Position numbers and translations under genes: made by a program | Notes under the pieces: model-generated | Database searches by the model: none | Seen by the model: only the letters and a program-made list of their open reading frames with translations | Told to the model about the DNA's origin: nothing | Origin: Chelonoidis abingdonii | Taxonomy: Eukaryota; Chordata; Testudines; Testudinidae | Assembly: GCF_003597395.2 (NCBI RefSeq) | Contig: NC_133773.1 | Coordinates: 128,269,871 to 128,333,870 of the forward strand | Direction: 5' to 3' | Length of the DNA: 64,000 nt | In this document: positions 47,498 through 60,357 of the stretch, piece by piece | How positions within the stretch are numbered: position 1 is the first letter of the stretch | Layout of the letters: each line of letters begins with the position of its first letter

Positions 47498-47803
47498 GAG
47501 AGGCAGTGTGGCCTAGTGTTCGGGCACGGGCTGGGCACTCAGGGGGCCTGCATGCATCAGGGTGTAGGTAGGTGGCTTGGTTGTACTGTTTGCAACTCTG
47601 CCATGTGACTGGGGCAAGTCACTTTAACTCTCTCTGCCTCTGTTCTTCCTCCCACCTTATGTCTGTCTTGTGAGGTTTGATTGTTAACATTTAGGGGCAG
47701 GGACTGTCTGCTTTGTTTTTGTGCAGTGCCTAGCACAATGGGGCCTCGATTTTGGTCGTGGTCTCTAGGCACTACTGGGATATGACAATGGCAATAATAA
47801 GAT
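47498..47803 (+). repeat. Near full-length MIR/CORE-SINE-like element
   Basis: Head gaggcagtgtggcctagtgt, core ctggggcaagtcactttaac, tail ggggcagggactgtctgctt and cctagcacaatggggcctcg, ending in an AT-rich caataataa. Part of the head is replaced by unrelated sequence at about 47560-47595. Confidence 0.75.
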
Positions 47804-48286
47804 TATCCAAGCTGGAAGGTCTTCTGAACTAGCCTAGAAAAAGAAGGGTTTGGATTCTGCTGAGCAAGTACACACCCAAACATTAAATTAAAAGTGAAGG
47901 GAGGAGCAGAACTGAAGAACAGCACTATGCACATTCTGAAATAACGTAACTTGCCCCTTTCATGGCTAATAAATCCAGTATGATTAGCAATGTGATGTTA
48001 TGAAAGTGAATACATAATACTTTTATGGTTCAAGGACAAATATGCAGTGCAAGTATTACTGAAACACCATCTCACCCTGAGGATTTTAACTGCATATTAT
48101 CAGCACAGACATAAAAAGTCTGGCTTCAAGCAATACCTCCTAGTCTAAGAAATACCACCAAAGTTAGCATGACTGCTGTAACCAGAATTGAGCCATCAGC
48201 TAGATGTGCAGAATTTATACATGTTGTTATCTATGAAATCAACTGTATTTTCTTAATTTGTTCGTGTTTTTAAGTGTAAGTGAAAG
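47804..48286. other. No feature recognised
   Basis: AT-rich; nothing nameable. Confidence 0.4.
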
Positions 48287-48571
48287 GCAGGATTGCCAAC
48301 TCTCACAATTTTATTGTGAGTCTTACGATGATTGAGGTTTTTCTTAAAGTCCCAGATTTGGAATTATGGTATTATGTGATAATCTCAACTTTAAAAAAAA
48401 AAAAAAAAAAGTCAAGTTTCTAGTCCTTATGGCTGCAGAGAAAAGCTGAGAAGGTGACCCCAGTGTACCCTGAAGGCTCAGTCACCAGAAGGCAAATAAA
48501 AGAAGCCCTAAATGATTAAAATCTCATGATTATCTGGGCCTGAGTTGAGAATGCTTGGTGTTGGCAATACT
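48287..48571 (+). mobile_element. MITE of the tgttgccaactctca family
   Basis: Starts caggattgccaactctcaca and ends ggtgttggcaatactg, so the tips are inverted copies (caggattgcca/tggcaatactg). The interior has an 18-A run near 48393-48410. A reverse copy is at 28528-28815. No clean 8-bp duplication is seen. Confidence 0.75.
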
Positions 48572-49740
48572 GGAAAAGTGCCAAACGTGAAAACCTAGAG
48601 CCTGGATTTCTCTATGCACAGCGCTGCACAAGGTTCTCCAGCCTGCCCCACCAACTTGGTTCAACCCAGAGCAGGAGGGACAGTTCACAGTTTTTCAGCC
48701 TCCATGCATATCCAGTCCTTGTTGCCACTGGTACATATGGCAACAAGGGTATCAATGAATGGCAATTGTGCTGGTCACTTACAGCAGGAACTGAACTGAG
48801 ACCACCAACTCCATTTCACAGAGGCCTACACAGAACCAATGAGTGGAAACCATGCTTGCAATTTATTTTTTGACCTGGCTTAGGTTCAAGTGAACTAGAC
48901 ATGAAGATTTCCATGGCTTGGAGACATCCAGTCTCCCTCAATGACAACAAACTATGATGACTGGTGCCTTGCAAAGAATGTAGGTAGATTAGAAATGAAT
49001 TTCTGATAAATAACATGTGGCGAATGAGAGGCCTTTTATCCCTAGTGTATTTCTCTTGCAGACAGGTTCCCCATTGTACGGTAGGGTGTGTCTACCTCCC
49101 CTCCATTGCCCAGCAAGAATAATTTATACAGAAAACATTTCTCTCCTGTTTGAATATTCTATTTAGCATGCAAAGTGTATATTGCTGTTGGCAAAATGTA
49201 ACTAGACCTAAAGAAAAATTCCTGGAGAATGTGCTGAGTGTATGGGTGTAGCAGGAGGGAGCAGCTGTTCCCACAGAACAACAGGGTTTTTATGGTGAGT
49301 GAGTGCAGGTAAAGCCCTGGCTGCAGGGCAACTGGATGTGTTAGACACGCTTCCATAGTCAGAGTCACTGATGCAGTAGTCTTACGTTAGGAAAAATCAA
49401 TGCTGGGCTATGGTAGGGGGCTGTGTGAGGCTGTGTGTATGGATTCCACGCTGTGGAAACCACTCAGGATTGTTTTTCCTGAGAGTATCCCTAAGGGCTG
49501 ACTGGAATAAACTATGTACTGTGCGTAGGCTTCCTCAAGCCACGTGTTCAATTCCCAGCAGGTTTGACTCAGTGTTTTGGCTTTCTGAGGTAAATACTTA
49601 ATATCATGAAGTTTTCTGTTGGGCAGGGGTGGGTCTTTTGGGAAGAACCCCATAAAAAAAACAAAAAGAAAAATCAGACTTTGGTATCTTCTGTCTAAAA
49701 GTCCTGGGGCAGCGCACCTCTCGGCCCAGGTTGACAGACT
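48572..49740. other. No feature recognised
   Basis: A 113-codon minus-strand frame (49408-49749) lacks any recognisable domain. Confidence 0.4.
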
Positions 49741-49747
49741 TGGGCTC

Positions 49748-50430
49748 ACGCTAGCACTCTACAAATAGCTGTGTAGACAGTGCTTTGAAGTTGCAGCTGG
49801 AGCTTAGGCTCTGGTGCTTACCACCCTTCCCCAGGCTTCAGAGCCAAGCTCCAGTTTGAGCAGCAATGTCTATGCAGGTATTTTTAGCACAGTAGTGTGA
49901 GCCCAAGTCTGCCAGCCTGGGCTGGGGGGCTGATTGTTGCAGCCTGTGTAGACACACCCTTTAAAGGTACGTCTACGCTTCGAGCTGGGGCCTGATTCCC
50001 AGCTCAAGGAGATGGGCCTGTGCTAGCTGTGATGGAGCTAGTGTGTTAAAAATAGTGTAGCCACAGCGAGGAGAGGAGTAGAAAGGGCTAGCTGCCCCGA
50101 GTTTATACCTGCTGCCTCAGATGGGTATGTATTCAAGGTGGCTAGCTCTTCCAGCAGCTCTCACCACAGCAGCTACACTCTAAGGCCTTGTCTACTCCAG
50201 GAAATTAGGTTGGTATAACAATGTCGCTCAGGGATGTGAAAAATCCACACCCCGAGTGCCCCACTTAAACCAGCCTAACCCCTGATCATTCTCCCATGGA
50301 CTTAGCTGCCCCATTCGGGGAGGTGGATTACCTGTGCCAATCGGAGAACCTCTGCCATCAGCATAGGTGGCATCTTCACTGAAAGACTACAGCTGTGCTG
50401 CTGTCATGTTTTAAGTGTAGCTAAGCCCTA
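49748..50430. mobile_element. Cluster of adjacent MITEs with gtctacac tips
   Basis: Three units appear side by side: about 49748-49972 (gctgtgtagacagtgctttg to gtgtagacacacccttt), about 49972-50178 (aaaggtacgtctacgcttcg onward) and about 50180-50430 (aaggccttgtctactccagg to aagtgtagctaagcccta). The third has an internal palindrome of ggggtgtgaaaaatccacacc type, partly decayed. Class unknown to me, possibly hAT or piggyBac-like. Confidence 0.6.
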
Positions 50431-50499
50431 ATTTTAGCACCCTAGCTTGATCAGAGCTAGTGCGGGTAAGTCTTCTCAAGCTGTTTGGAACTTAGAGAT

Positions 50500-50612
50500 A
50501 GTTGTAAACTTTTGAAAGACCCACCATAACGTTTTGTTCAGTTACAAACATTTCAGAGTTACGAACAACCTCCGTTCCCGAGCTGTTCGTAACGCTGAGG
50601 TTCTGCTGTACT
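50500..50612. repeat. Palindromic repeat (cagagttacgaac family)
   Basis: tcagagttacgaacaacctc and gctgttcgtaacgctgaggt are inverted copies around a short centre at 50552-50605. It resembles one end of a turtle MITE. Confidence 0.6.
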
Positions 50613-52510
50613 GATTTCCATATCTAAGTTCTATCCTGCTCAGGCTTGAATTCCACACAGAAGTCTGATCAGTGTGTAGCCAGACCAAAGTGAGATGTTC
50701 CTCCTTATCTGAGGCTTTTCTCCCCTGAGGATGGAATTGAGCATTAGGTTTTAGTGGCTGCAGTTAGTAGTTGTTTGAACTGATAGCTAAAGCTATATTC
50801 TTAGCCGAACAAACTACTCAGTCCTTCAGGAAAGAAAACTAAATACAAGCCAGATCAGCATGGCTTTGTATCACTCAGAATTGCTTTGCAAGGCTGGAAA
50901 TGGGAAGGTCTATCTTTTTGTAGACAGCAGATCTAATTTCTCAAAGGAATAATATTTTTCTGGACTGATAGGAGATCTGATTCTTGCTCCACCTATTTTC
51001 ATAACTTAATTCTGAAAAATAAAATGGGCTATTTAAAAATTAATTTGGAGCTAAAAGCATAATAGGTCTTCTCTTAAGGTTACAGTGAATGCTATGCTTA
51101 GGAAAGGTGCCACCAACTAGCATCCTGCATTGGTGGGTGGAGCTCACCAGGATCATGAAAAGTCCATCTCTTCGGGTGAGGTGAGGGACCACAGATCTTA
51201 TCAGTCAGTTATGAGGGGGACAAATACTGGAAAAAATCAGAGATGAGTGCAGGTCATAGGGTCAAAACCAGAAGGGGACCACCTCACAGAGAACCTTGGA
51301 CAAGGCCCATTGCTCTGAGGACTCTAAGGAGCCAGTGGACTATCATGCAGGAGCTCTGCCTGGAAGCATGTATGGACAGGAAAGCAGAAATAGGCCCCAG
51401 GGTCACACAGAACCCCTTCCTCACCTCCGTTCAGTGGGAGTGGGCAGTATAGACTCAAGTCTCTGGGGAAAAATCCTGGCCCTACTGAATTCAATGACAA
51501 AGCTCCCATTGATTCCAATGGGCCAGAATTTTGCCCTTGATTCTCCTGTAAACAGGCAAAGTGCAGGCACTGCTCCAGCATGGTTCTCAGCCCTGTAGAG
51601 AGCCATTCACACTTCACGTCCACTCAGTCGGGAGATGCACAGAACTTTCAACTGGCCCTGAGTTCAGTAGGACTAAGGACGTTCAGCCACTTTACAGGGT
51701 TGCTGAGCATCGGAGGCAACGCTCAACATCTTAATTCTGGCACCATTTTAGGCAGTCTCCAGGGGTGATTTCTTTTCAGGTGCACCCTTGTTTGGGCATT
51801 AGGACCTGGACTGAAGCCACTAGATTCACTGCCCATAGGCCACTGAGCAGCCATCTGATGAAATAGACATGGGGGTATTTCTGCTTATAGACAGGCAGGT
51901 GCTCTTCTCCCTAGCGTAATGGCACAGCTACAGGTAAGGCTGAGTTTCAACTTCCATTTTGATGTCCCTGCTGTTCTCAGTTTCTGAAAAATTAATTGGA
52001 AATAAATCCTGTGTGAGGTGCAGTCTTGCACAAAGGTGCAATTTCCCACGAAGTACCATGTCCTGTGACTGCCCCTTAGTTCCTCGGCCAAGCACAGCCC
52101 ACCTGTATCCAGGAATCACGGCTGGTGTTTTACTCTGTGGGCAGTGTCAGACTGCTAATATTCAGAGCAATTGATGTCCTTGCTTTTATAGGAGGTGATA
52201 GTTAAGAGGTTTGTTGCAGTTTTTCTGGCTTTGGCATACAATGCCTATTGCATTTATTCCTAAAGATGTACAGAGAGATCATACTTTAAGGCATAAACAC
52301 AGGAGACTGAGCTACAGCTGAGCATTCAGCCTCAACTGTTCATTTCTTGATGCTTGATTTCTCAACCTTAATACGTGCTTTTGTGTATTATACAAAGAAG
52401 TACACGTGCCCAGTGGTCATTATTCTGTTGTCCCTTCTGCACTGACAAACATTCCTTAAATTCACCATATATTTTTGCTTGAAAATGGCAGGCTTGGGCC
52501 CAGTATAACT
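50613..52510. other. No gene; small palindrome at 51471-51550
   Basis: 51471-51550 reads aatcctggccctactgaatt and later ccaatgggccagaattttgc, an inverted pair. The rest, including frames up to 100 codons, is unrecognised. Confidence 0.45.
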
Positions 52511-52514
52511 GATC

Positions 52515-54655
52515 AGTTTTTTACTTGGAGATCAGATGAGGTTGCAGAGGACTGGAGAAGGGCAAACATTGCCTATATTTAAAAGAGGAACAAAGAAGAC
52601 CCAGGGAATTATAGATCGGTTGGCCCTTTGGTACGAGGAAAGATATTGGAACAAATTATTGAACAATCAATTTGTAAGCAGATAATAAGATTATAAGGAA
52701 TAGCTAGCATAGATTTGCAAGAAGAAATCATGCCAAACCAATCTGATTTCCTTCTTTGATAGGGTTATTGGCCAAGCAGATAGGTGGAAAGCTGTAGATT
52801 TCTAGTAGGGCTTTTGACAGTCACCCGTGACATTCTAATAAGCAAACTAGGGAAATGTGGTCTAAATGAAATTACTATCAGATGGGTACACAATTGGTTG
52901 AAAGACCTATGCAAAGAGTAGTTATCAATGGGTTGCTGTCAAACTGGGAGGGCATATCTAGTGGCCCCACATGGATCAGTCCTGGGACTGGTACTAGTCA
53001 ATATTTTCATTAATGACTTGGATAATGGAGTGGACAGCATGCTTGTAAAATTTGCAGATGAAACCAAAACAGGAGGGATTGTAAACCCTTTGGAGGACAG
53101 GATTAGAATTCAAAAAATTGCCTTCTAGAAAATTGGTCTGAAGTCAACAAGATGAAATTTAAGAAAGACAGGGGCAAAGTACTTCATCTAGGAAGGAAAC
53201 ATCAAATGCACAACTGCAAAATGGAGAATACTTGGCCAGGCGGTAGCACTGCTGGAAAAAATCTGGGGATTATAATGGATCACAAATTGAATATGAATCA
53301 ACAGTGTTATGCAGTTGCAAAAGACTAATATTCTGGGTTGTATTAACAGAAAATCTGTAAGACATGGGCACAGAGGTGAAAGTAAGCCGGTCCGGTCTGG
53401 TACGGCGTAGCGGCAAGAGCCAGTATGCCGTGCTGGACCGCACCAGCTTCCACAACGAGGACTGAAGGATCTGGGCTGCCCGCGGCCGGAGCTGGGCCCA
53501 GGATTTAAAGGACTCGGGCTCCCCGCAGCTGCAGGCAGCCCAGAGCCCTTTCAATCCTGGCTGCAGCTGGGATTTGAAGGGCTCAGAGCTCCCAGCCTCT
53601 GCGGGCAACCCAGAACCTTTTCAATCCCGGCTGCGGCTCCGGCGGCTGGGCTGGGGACAGGATTTAAAGGGCGGCTGCAGGCAGCTCAGAGCCCTTTGAA
53701 TCCCAGCCGTGGCGGGGATTTAAAGGGCTCAGAGCTCCCCGCTCCTGCGGGGAGCCCAGAGCTCTTTGAATCCCAGCCACAGCTCCAGCAGCTGGGCTGG
53801 GGCCAGGATTTAAAGGGCTCGGGGCTCCCCTCAGCGGCAGGAGCTCTGGGCCCTTTAAATCCCCGTCTCAGCCCCAAAAAGTTCGGAGTTCCCTCCAGTG
53901 GCTGGAACCCCGGCCCTTTAATTTACCCCTGAGCCCCGGGGCGCTCCCAGCCACCTCTTCAGCTGGGAGCCCCTGATTGATTTAAAGGCTCTGGGTCTCT
54001 CAGCCACAGCTGGTGCCCCAGGGCCTTTAAATCTTGAGAAGCCACGCCTCTTCCGGATGAGGCCACGCCCCCTCAGGACTCCAGCAATACTGGTAAGGAC
54101 TGTAAATTACCTTCACTCCTGCATGGGCAGTAATTCTCCTGATCTGTTTGGCACTGATGAGACCTCAGCTCGACTACTGTGTCCAATTCTGGGTGCCACA
54201 CTTTAGGAAAAGGAGGGCCAATTGGAGAGAGTACACAGGAGAACAATAAACATGATAAAAACTTTGGAAAACCTGGCCTATGAGGAAAGGTTAAAAAACT
54301 CAGCATATTTAGTCTTGAGAAAAGAAGACAGAGGAGAGATCTGATAAGTTAAGGGCTGTTATAAAGAGGGTGATGATCTATTGCTCTCCATGTCCACTGA
54401 AGGTAGGACAAGAAGTAATGGACTTAATCTGCAGCAAGGGAGACTTATGTTAGATATTAGGAAAAACTTTCTGACTATAAGCACCGTTAAGCTGTGGAAC
54501 AGGCTTCCAAGGAAAGTTGTGAAATCCCCATCATTAGAGGTTTTTAAGAACAGGTTAGACAAACACCTGTAAGGTGTTTACTCAGTGCAGGAAGCTGGAC
54601 TTGATGATTTCTCGAGGTCCCTTTCAGTCCTACATTTCCATGATTCTATGACTGC
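52515..54655 (+). mobile_element. CR1 LINE (copy j), split by a 751-bp MITE
   Basis: Begins in the RT-upstream region (gcagaggactggagaagggc at 52541) and follows RT order: W-V-H-N-W-L-K near 52884-52905, G-S-V-L-G-L block near 52975-52995, and catalytic F-A-D-E (second D changed to E) at 53050-53061. It resumes after the MITE at 54130 with a S-T-T-V-S-N-S-G-like block and R-T-R-S-N-G-L-N-L-Q-Q-G at 54402-54440. The tail near 54610-54655 (gaggtccctttcagtcctac, then catgattctatga) is CR1. Inactive. Confidence 0.88.
53371..54121 (+). mobile_element. hAT MITE with perfect TSD and internal hairpin array
   Basis: Tips cagaggtgaaagtaa and ttaccttcactcctg are inverted copies. Perfect 8-bp duplications catgggca lie at 53363-53370 and 54122-54129. 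The interior (about 53500-54030) repeats a unit alternating gatttaaagggctc with its complement (gagccctttgaatc), separated by GC-rich ctccccgc/gcggggag spacers. It can fold into several hairpins. Open frames here on both strands are compositional. Confidence 0.95.
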
Positions 54656-55980
54656 CTAAGCTAGAGTTTAGTACTGAGGATTTATCTCCCTTATATTTTT
54701 CCTCTCCCTTTCTTTACTTTTTCTTCTTTCTTCCTTTTGACTTTCCCACCAGTCTTGTATCTAAAACTCATTTATCAGACAAGTCTTTCCATGTCAACGT
54801 AGCACTAATGTTGTAACGTATACTGTACTTACCTTTCTGCTTACTGCATATCCAGTAACAGTATTGTTTTTGCAAGCGTCATTACAGAAAATGTAATAAA
54901 CTTTTACTCAGACAGAGAAATCTGATAGTGTGGCATTGCTTGAAAATTCACTTCAGCATCTGAAGGTTGCAGTATTCTTTACACCCTGCTGATATTTTAT
55001 TCTTTAATAAATTAGAACAAAATCCAATCTTTGCAAAAACCCAAACACACCACCACTTAAAATATGCTGCAAATGTCCTGACTTCTAGTCCCTCATAAAA
55101 ATATTTCAGACTTATCAGCTGCACCTCATCACGTGGTAATTGGTGGGCATAAATAGAGGTACAGAAATTATACCTAAAATGTTTTTATCTGTCTGAAACT
55201 TCCTCTGATTTGAGAGTGTCTATACATGGTGGTGAATGCCAGCAGAACTGGTAGAAATCTTCAATATGCACCCATTGTCCCTGTATTTCTCCTGACTACA
55301 TAAACACACAAAAATGTGTACCCCATTTGTTTTGGATTTAACTATAATGTTTGCTTGATATCAACTTTGCATGTTGTACCATAGAGAGAGCAAGTGAGCA
55401 AGAAAGCAGGTATCCATGTGCTGCAGTGGGTGGGGTACACATTTTTCATCCTGGTGACGTGGACACAGATTGAAGAAGTAGCCTTATCCTAGAATCCTGG
55501 CATGTATAAGGGACACAGAAAATCCTCAGACCCAGATCCTGGTCAGCCCCACTGGCAAGCTCTGCTGGCACAAGATTACCTGACGCATAGTCATCTAGGA
55601 ATCAGGGGATTATAAAGGTGGTTTATTTGCATCTCTCTTCTGAATTGTAGTATGTGCTCCTTGGTCACAGCCAAGGATCTCAGTCTAATTATTGATCTTT
55701 AGTATTTATCTTGTTGTGCTTTTTGTATTTATCCATACAGATGTAGTTATCTACCAGTCATTGTATTGCTTAGTTGCCAAATACAGGAGGCTTACACTTC
55801 AGTGTTGTCCGGGTAAGAATCTTCTGTGTTCCGTGTCCTTTTGGGTTGTATTCCATGGGCTGCCTTTTTTTTTCTTCCTGGGAGATTTTTGGGGGAGAAG
55901 AAAGCTTGCTCAGCAATGTCACCACTTCTGTGGAGGAGAGTCATGTGCAAATGGGTGAATCCTGTGTTGTGCTCTAAATC
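54656..55980. other. No feature recognised
   Basis: Pyrimidine-rich at 54690-54745. Frames up to 96 codons at 55692-56082 show no domain. Confidence 0.4.
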
Positions 55981-56500
55981 TGTCTCGTCAAGGGAGCCAC
56001 CCTGATCACTTGCCATAGGGAGTTCCAAAGCAGGGCATTCTTCCCCAAGAATGCCTTCTCCAGCTCTGATCCTTGGTATCATCAGCCATATCCTATCTGT
56101 TGATCACCATATTCTTGGAGTAGTGTGGAAAGAGGTGGTGCTTTAGGTACCTAGGCCAAAACCCAATGAGAGCTTTGAAGAAGAGGACCAGAAACTTGAG
56201 CTATATCTGATATTAAATAGAGACACAGGGTAGTGTGCAGAGCAGTGGTCTGATGTGTTCTTGTCCATCTAGAAGTTGTTGCTGTGTTTTGGACCAGTTG
56301 CAACTTCTCTGTGGCTTCAGCAATGCTCGGCCCTAGATAGATGCATTAGGTCTGTCCCAAAGCTACTAAGGCATGACTCATTGTGATTAGGTCTTGAAGA
56401 GCATGTCTTCTTGCCAGTCAGAAGCAGTGTAAGCAAGCCTTTTTGGCTACTGCTACAAGTTGGGCATCAAGATATATGGGTGAGTTGAGTGTGGTCAGAG
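55981..56500. mobile_element. Possible ancient LINE 3' relic
   Basis: Phrases such as gccatagggagttccaaagc and tgttttggaccagttgcaac resemble 3' parts of old L2/L3-type LINEs seen in amniotes. No coding part; family uncertain. Confidence 0.35.
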
Positions 56501-56841
56501 AATACAAACTTCTCTGACAGTTGAGGGCTGAGCACCCTGAGCTAAAGGAGACCTTGTTGTCTCAAGTTTTGTCCTTCCATTTCCCTAAGGCAAGTGGCAA
56601 CACGCTGTGGAGTAATCAGACCCAAGAACCTTTGGTTCCAGTTCTCCTTTGGATTAAGAGAACTTTAGCCCAGGAAATACAACATGCTCACCTAAAACCT
56701 TCATATTCAAGGACTGAAGTTTCCTGCTGAGCAGTTTCAAGCAAACAAACAAACTCCTGATAAATTAGGGATTAGAATTAGGGATTCCTTTCAAACATGC
56801 AATGTCTTTGCAGGCATTCTCTAATATTTCAAAACCAGAGG

Positions 56842-57657
56842 TGTCATAAGGTATAATTCCCAAATCTGAACCTTAGCGTCCAAAATTTGGGTACCTGCAT
56901 GAATTCCTCTAAGCTTAATTACCAGCTTAGATCTGATAGCACTGCCACCACCCAAAAATATAGTGTTTGGGGGCACTCGGATCTCCCCAACTTCCCCTGG
57001 GGACCCCAAGAACCAAACTCCTTGGATTCTTAAAACAAGAGAAATAAACCATTCCCCTTCCCTCTCCCAGACTTTCCCTGAGAGAGAACAGTTTCCTGGT
57101 ACAGAGAGAAATTAAGCCCTTCTCTCCCCTTCCCTCCTCCCCCACCAGTCCTGTGTTTACACTCACTCTCCTGGATAAAACAAGGGAAACAAGGAAAGAT
57201 CAATCAGGTTCTCTAAAGAAATCTTTTAATTCTTACTTTTTCTCTTTATATCTCTGTAATTCAAGATGTAAATATTACAGGGTCCTATAGTTTACAGACA
57301 AAGGAAAAACCCTTCCTCCAGTACCAATACAAAATCAAAATATTCCCAGCACTACACATATAAAAGTTAACCAGCCAGATCCACACTTGCAAATAGAGTG
57401 AAACAATTCAAAATACTAAAATCGCTGTTCCTAATTACTATGAACAGAACTTAGAGAGCCTGTAGTAATGTCTGGTCCCTCTCATATCCCGAGAGAAAAA
57501 ACAAAACAGAACAAAGGACCCACACCCAAACTTCCCTCCACACAGGGTTGAAAGTATCTTGTCTCCTGATTGGTCCTCTGGTCAGGTGTTTAGTTCCCTG
57601 TTTGTTAACCCTTTCCAGGTAAAAGAGACATTAACCCTTAACAATCTGTTTATGACA
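56842..57657. mobile_element. Solo LTR, 816 bp, with 5-bp TSD
   Basis: Begins TGTCATAAGG and ends TTTATGACA, giving inverted tips TGTCATAA/TTATGACA. Flanks agagg (56837-56841) and agagg (57658-57662) match. No internal retroviral sequence adjoins it. It is not related in sequence to LTRs A-C. I recall a similar turtle ERV LTR; the class is not determinable here. Confidence 0.88.
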
Positions 57658-57662
57658 AGAGG

Positions 57663-58990
57663 GTACAGCTTGCCTAAGTCAGGTCTTGTTCTTGTGAACC
57701 ACACCTTATGTCTCCTGTGGCCCATCTTTCACAAAGGCCGTATTTCTGATGCCACATGCACACAAAATAAAAGGAATCATCAAGAGGGATGGCCTTCTTG
57801 ATATATATCTAATACGATAGAAACTCCGTACGGACCTCTGCTTTCTGAACAGATTCTAACCTGGGCTACTCAGATTTTGAGTCTGCTATATCTAGCTATC
57901 TTCTGTCTTTCTTCAGGTTTTATATTAGTGCTTATTACTATGATATTTGAAAGCCTTCCACATAAAATTGATAGCAATAGCAAAGTCCCTTATGTACTTC
58001 ATGGAGCATCTGCCTTTTCTCACTTTTGGGAGTAAAAACTGGGATAGTTTCGGGAGGTTGGCTGGCTGACCTGTTTGTTGCAGATTTTTATATATAATAC
58101 ATAATGTGTTGAAGACAGAGCCAGTGTGAAGAGTGTCATTCTTGTTGTGAGAAAGGCCTTTTCAAAGAGGGAGGTTTTTCAGCCTTTCCTAAAGCCAGTC
58201 AGACTCCAGACTTGCCCAATTTACTTGACCATCACTGTTCCGGGATTTTATTCCCAGGTATTTGCATGAGTTTTCCATTTTTAAACCACGTCCTGCGTAA
58301 ATCGTTCATAAAATCATTGAACAGAACTGTTCATGCTGAAAAAATAGGGTATTTCCTCAGATTCATACAGAGTATTGCATATATATATAATTTCCAGGTA
58401 AATCTGTATCAACCCTAACTTTGCTTCCCCAATTTAAGTGCACAGTACAATCAATTCCAATGCTTATTCTTGCTCAGGGGAAAAAAATTGTAAATCGGAA
58501 TTACTCATATAACTATCCAGTTTGATTAATGACACTCTTAGATTGTAATTCATAAAACAAAATGCACCTTTACCCTGAAAACTGACAAGTTCAAAGTGAT
58601 ATGAATTAACGGCCCTGTTCTGACAGCTGCACATTCCCAAAATATGCCATCATAAGTATCTAGAAATGCAGTGGATCATTGTTGGGAAAACATCTGGCAG
58701 GTCTGCACACCCGTTACGTCCTTTCCCCCTTATGATGGGGATAACTCAGCTCTCCACCTTTGTGCCCACATGCTTGCAAAGTCTGTGTTCTGTTCTAGTC
58801 TGTTCTATTAAGGTTCTTACACTGCATCCACCACGGAGCATCTTCTAATATTGCTCTAAGCTACATGACTATCTGTCAGGGTGTTTTGTTCTCTCATCCG
58901 CTCCCCAGGAGGAGGAGCGTGTCGAGTAGGGTGTTTTGTTTGGGGAGGTGTTTTAAAATATATATAAATGTAAAACAATATGTATAAGCT
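57663..58990. other. No feature recognised
   Basis: 58120-58205 weakly resembles 11130-11235 (a cctaaag-cca-tcagactc phrase), perhaps an old LINE scrap. Nothing else. Confidence 0.35.
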
Positions 58991-58999
58991 GGAGAAGGT

Positions 59000-60345
59000 A
59001 GAATCCAAGGAATGTGCCTTGCATTTGGAGCTGAAGGTGGTCAGGTTTGTGATGGTCCTCACCCCTGTGAAAGGTCATCCTGTAGTCTCGGGCCGGCCCT
59101 GAGGAAGTTTCGTCTCCTGCACAGACGAGCTTTACCCTTATTGTAGAAAGTTCCATTGTGCCAGAAGAGCACAGTTTTCCACCACAGTCTTCATCTCAGA
59201 GCCGTAGTCCATCTTTTAGATTCCCTGGGGCCCAGACCATGGAGCACCTTGAAGATAATGGCAGAGACCTTGAATTTGTTCGATATTCTACGGGAAGCCA
59301 GTGTAGGGAGTAGAGGACAGGGTGGATGTGCTTGTGGTAGCCTGTGTTGCTGAGGAGATGTGCTGCAGTGTTCTGTACTAGTTGGAGTTTCCTAAGCATT
59401 GAATTTTCTTTCCTACGTGTATCACATTGCTGTAGTCCAGTTGAGAGGTGTTGAAGAAGGCACTTATAACTGAGGCTAGGTCATCATTTGCCAGGATGAG
59501 ATGGAGTCTCCTAGCCAATGGGGAGATGATAGAAAGTGTTACTTGCAGATGCTGCTACATCCAAGCGTAGTGTCAGCAAGAAATTCCTGAGCTATGGACT
59601 GAACTGACCACCTCTTGGTGTGCCTTGAACCAAAGAAGACTGCACAGTAGTTGCAAATTCTTCAAAATGTTTTTCTCTGCACCAGCATAACCTCTGTCTT
59701 GCTTGGAGTCAGCTTCAGCCAGATGTTCTTCATCCATGAGCTGATCTCGTTAAAGGACATTTTGGTGTTAATAGTGTATTTCTATGTGGTGAAGGATAAG
59801 TAGAGCTATGTGTCATCTACATATTACTGGCCCTTGAGTCCTTGTTATCTGACCAGTTCGCTAAGTCATTGCAAGTAGATATTGAATAGAACTGAAAAGA
59901 GAATTGATCCTTGTTGGACTCAACAAGTGAGGAGTCTGGCGGTGGAAATGCAAGTTTCCCATCACTACTCCATTGGGTGAAACCAGGAAAGACTTAAACT
60001 ATTTTAGCACATTACTCTGGATCCTGAACTCCCTTTCTCAGGTGAAAAAGCAGTACATTATAGTTGTCAGTGTCACACGCTATAAATCTAAAGGGTAAGA
60101 ATGCATGTCTGCTCTCTATCCACTGTCAGCAGATCATCCATCAGTGAGACTAAAGTTGGTTCTGTCCCATGCACTGGCTTGGTTCCAGATTGTGCTAAGT
60201 CTACGATATTGGCATCAACAGGATGAGCATCTAATTAGCCTTTGCTTAACATCTCTATGAACTTGCTCAGTAATGGGAGGTTTGACACTGGGCAGTAGTT
60301 GGCTAGAACCAATGTATGCAGGGTGGGTTTCTTCAGTGTTGATTA
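59000..60345 (-). mobile_element. Decayed L2-like LINE
   Basis: Minus-strand fragments carry the catalytic Q-Y-V-D-D-T-(stop)-L-Y-L-S-F motif (complement of 59790-59828) and, downstream, S-S-W-M-K-N ... L-T-P-S-K-T-E-V-M-L-V (near 59690-59740). Q-L-D-Y-S-N-V-I lies near 59430-59455. L-Q-L-V-Q-N-T-A-A-H-L-L (59363-59398) follows, with L-H-W-L-P-V-E-Y-R-T after it. This order is L2-type. At least one stop lies in the catalytic motif. LTR C sits immediately to its right. Confidence 0.75.
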
Positions 60346-60357
60346 GTCTGTCATGTA

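Noticed and set aside
53270..53932. Pro/Gly/Ser-rich frames on both strands
   Set aside because: They come from the hairpin array of the 751-bp MITE.
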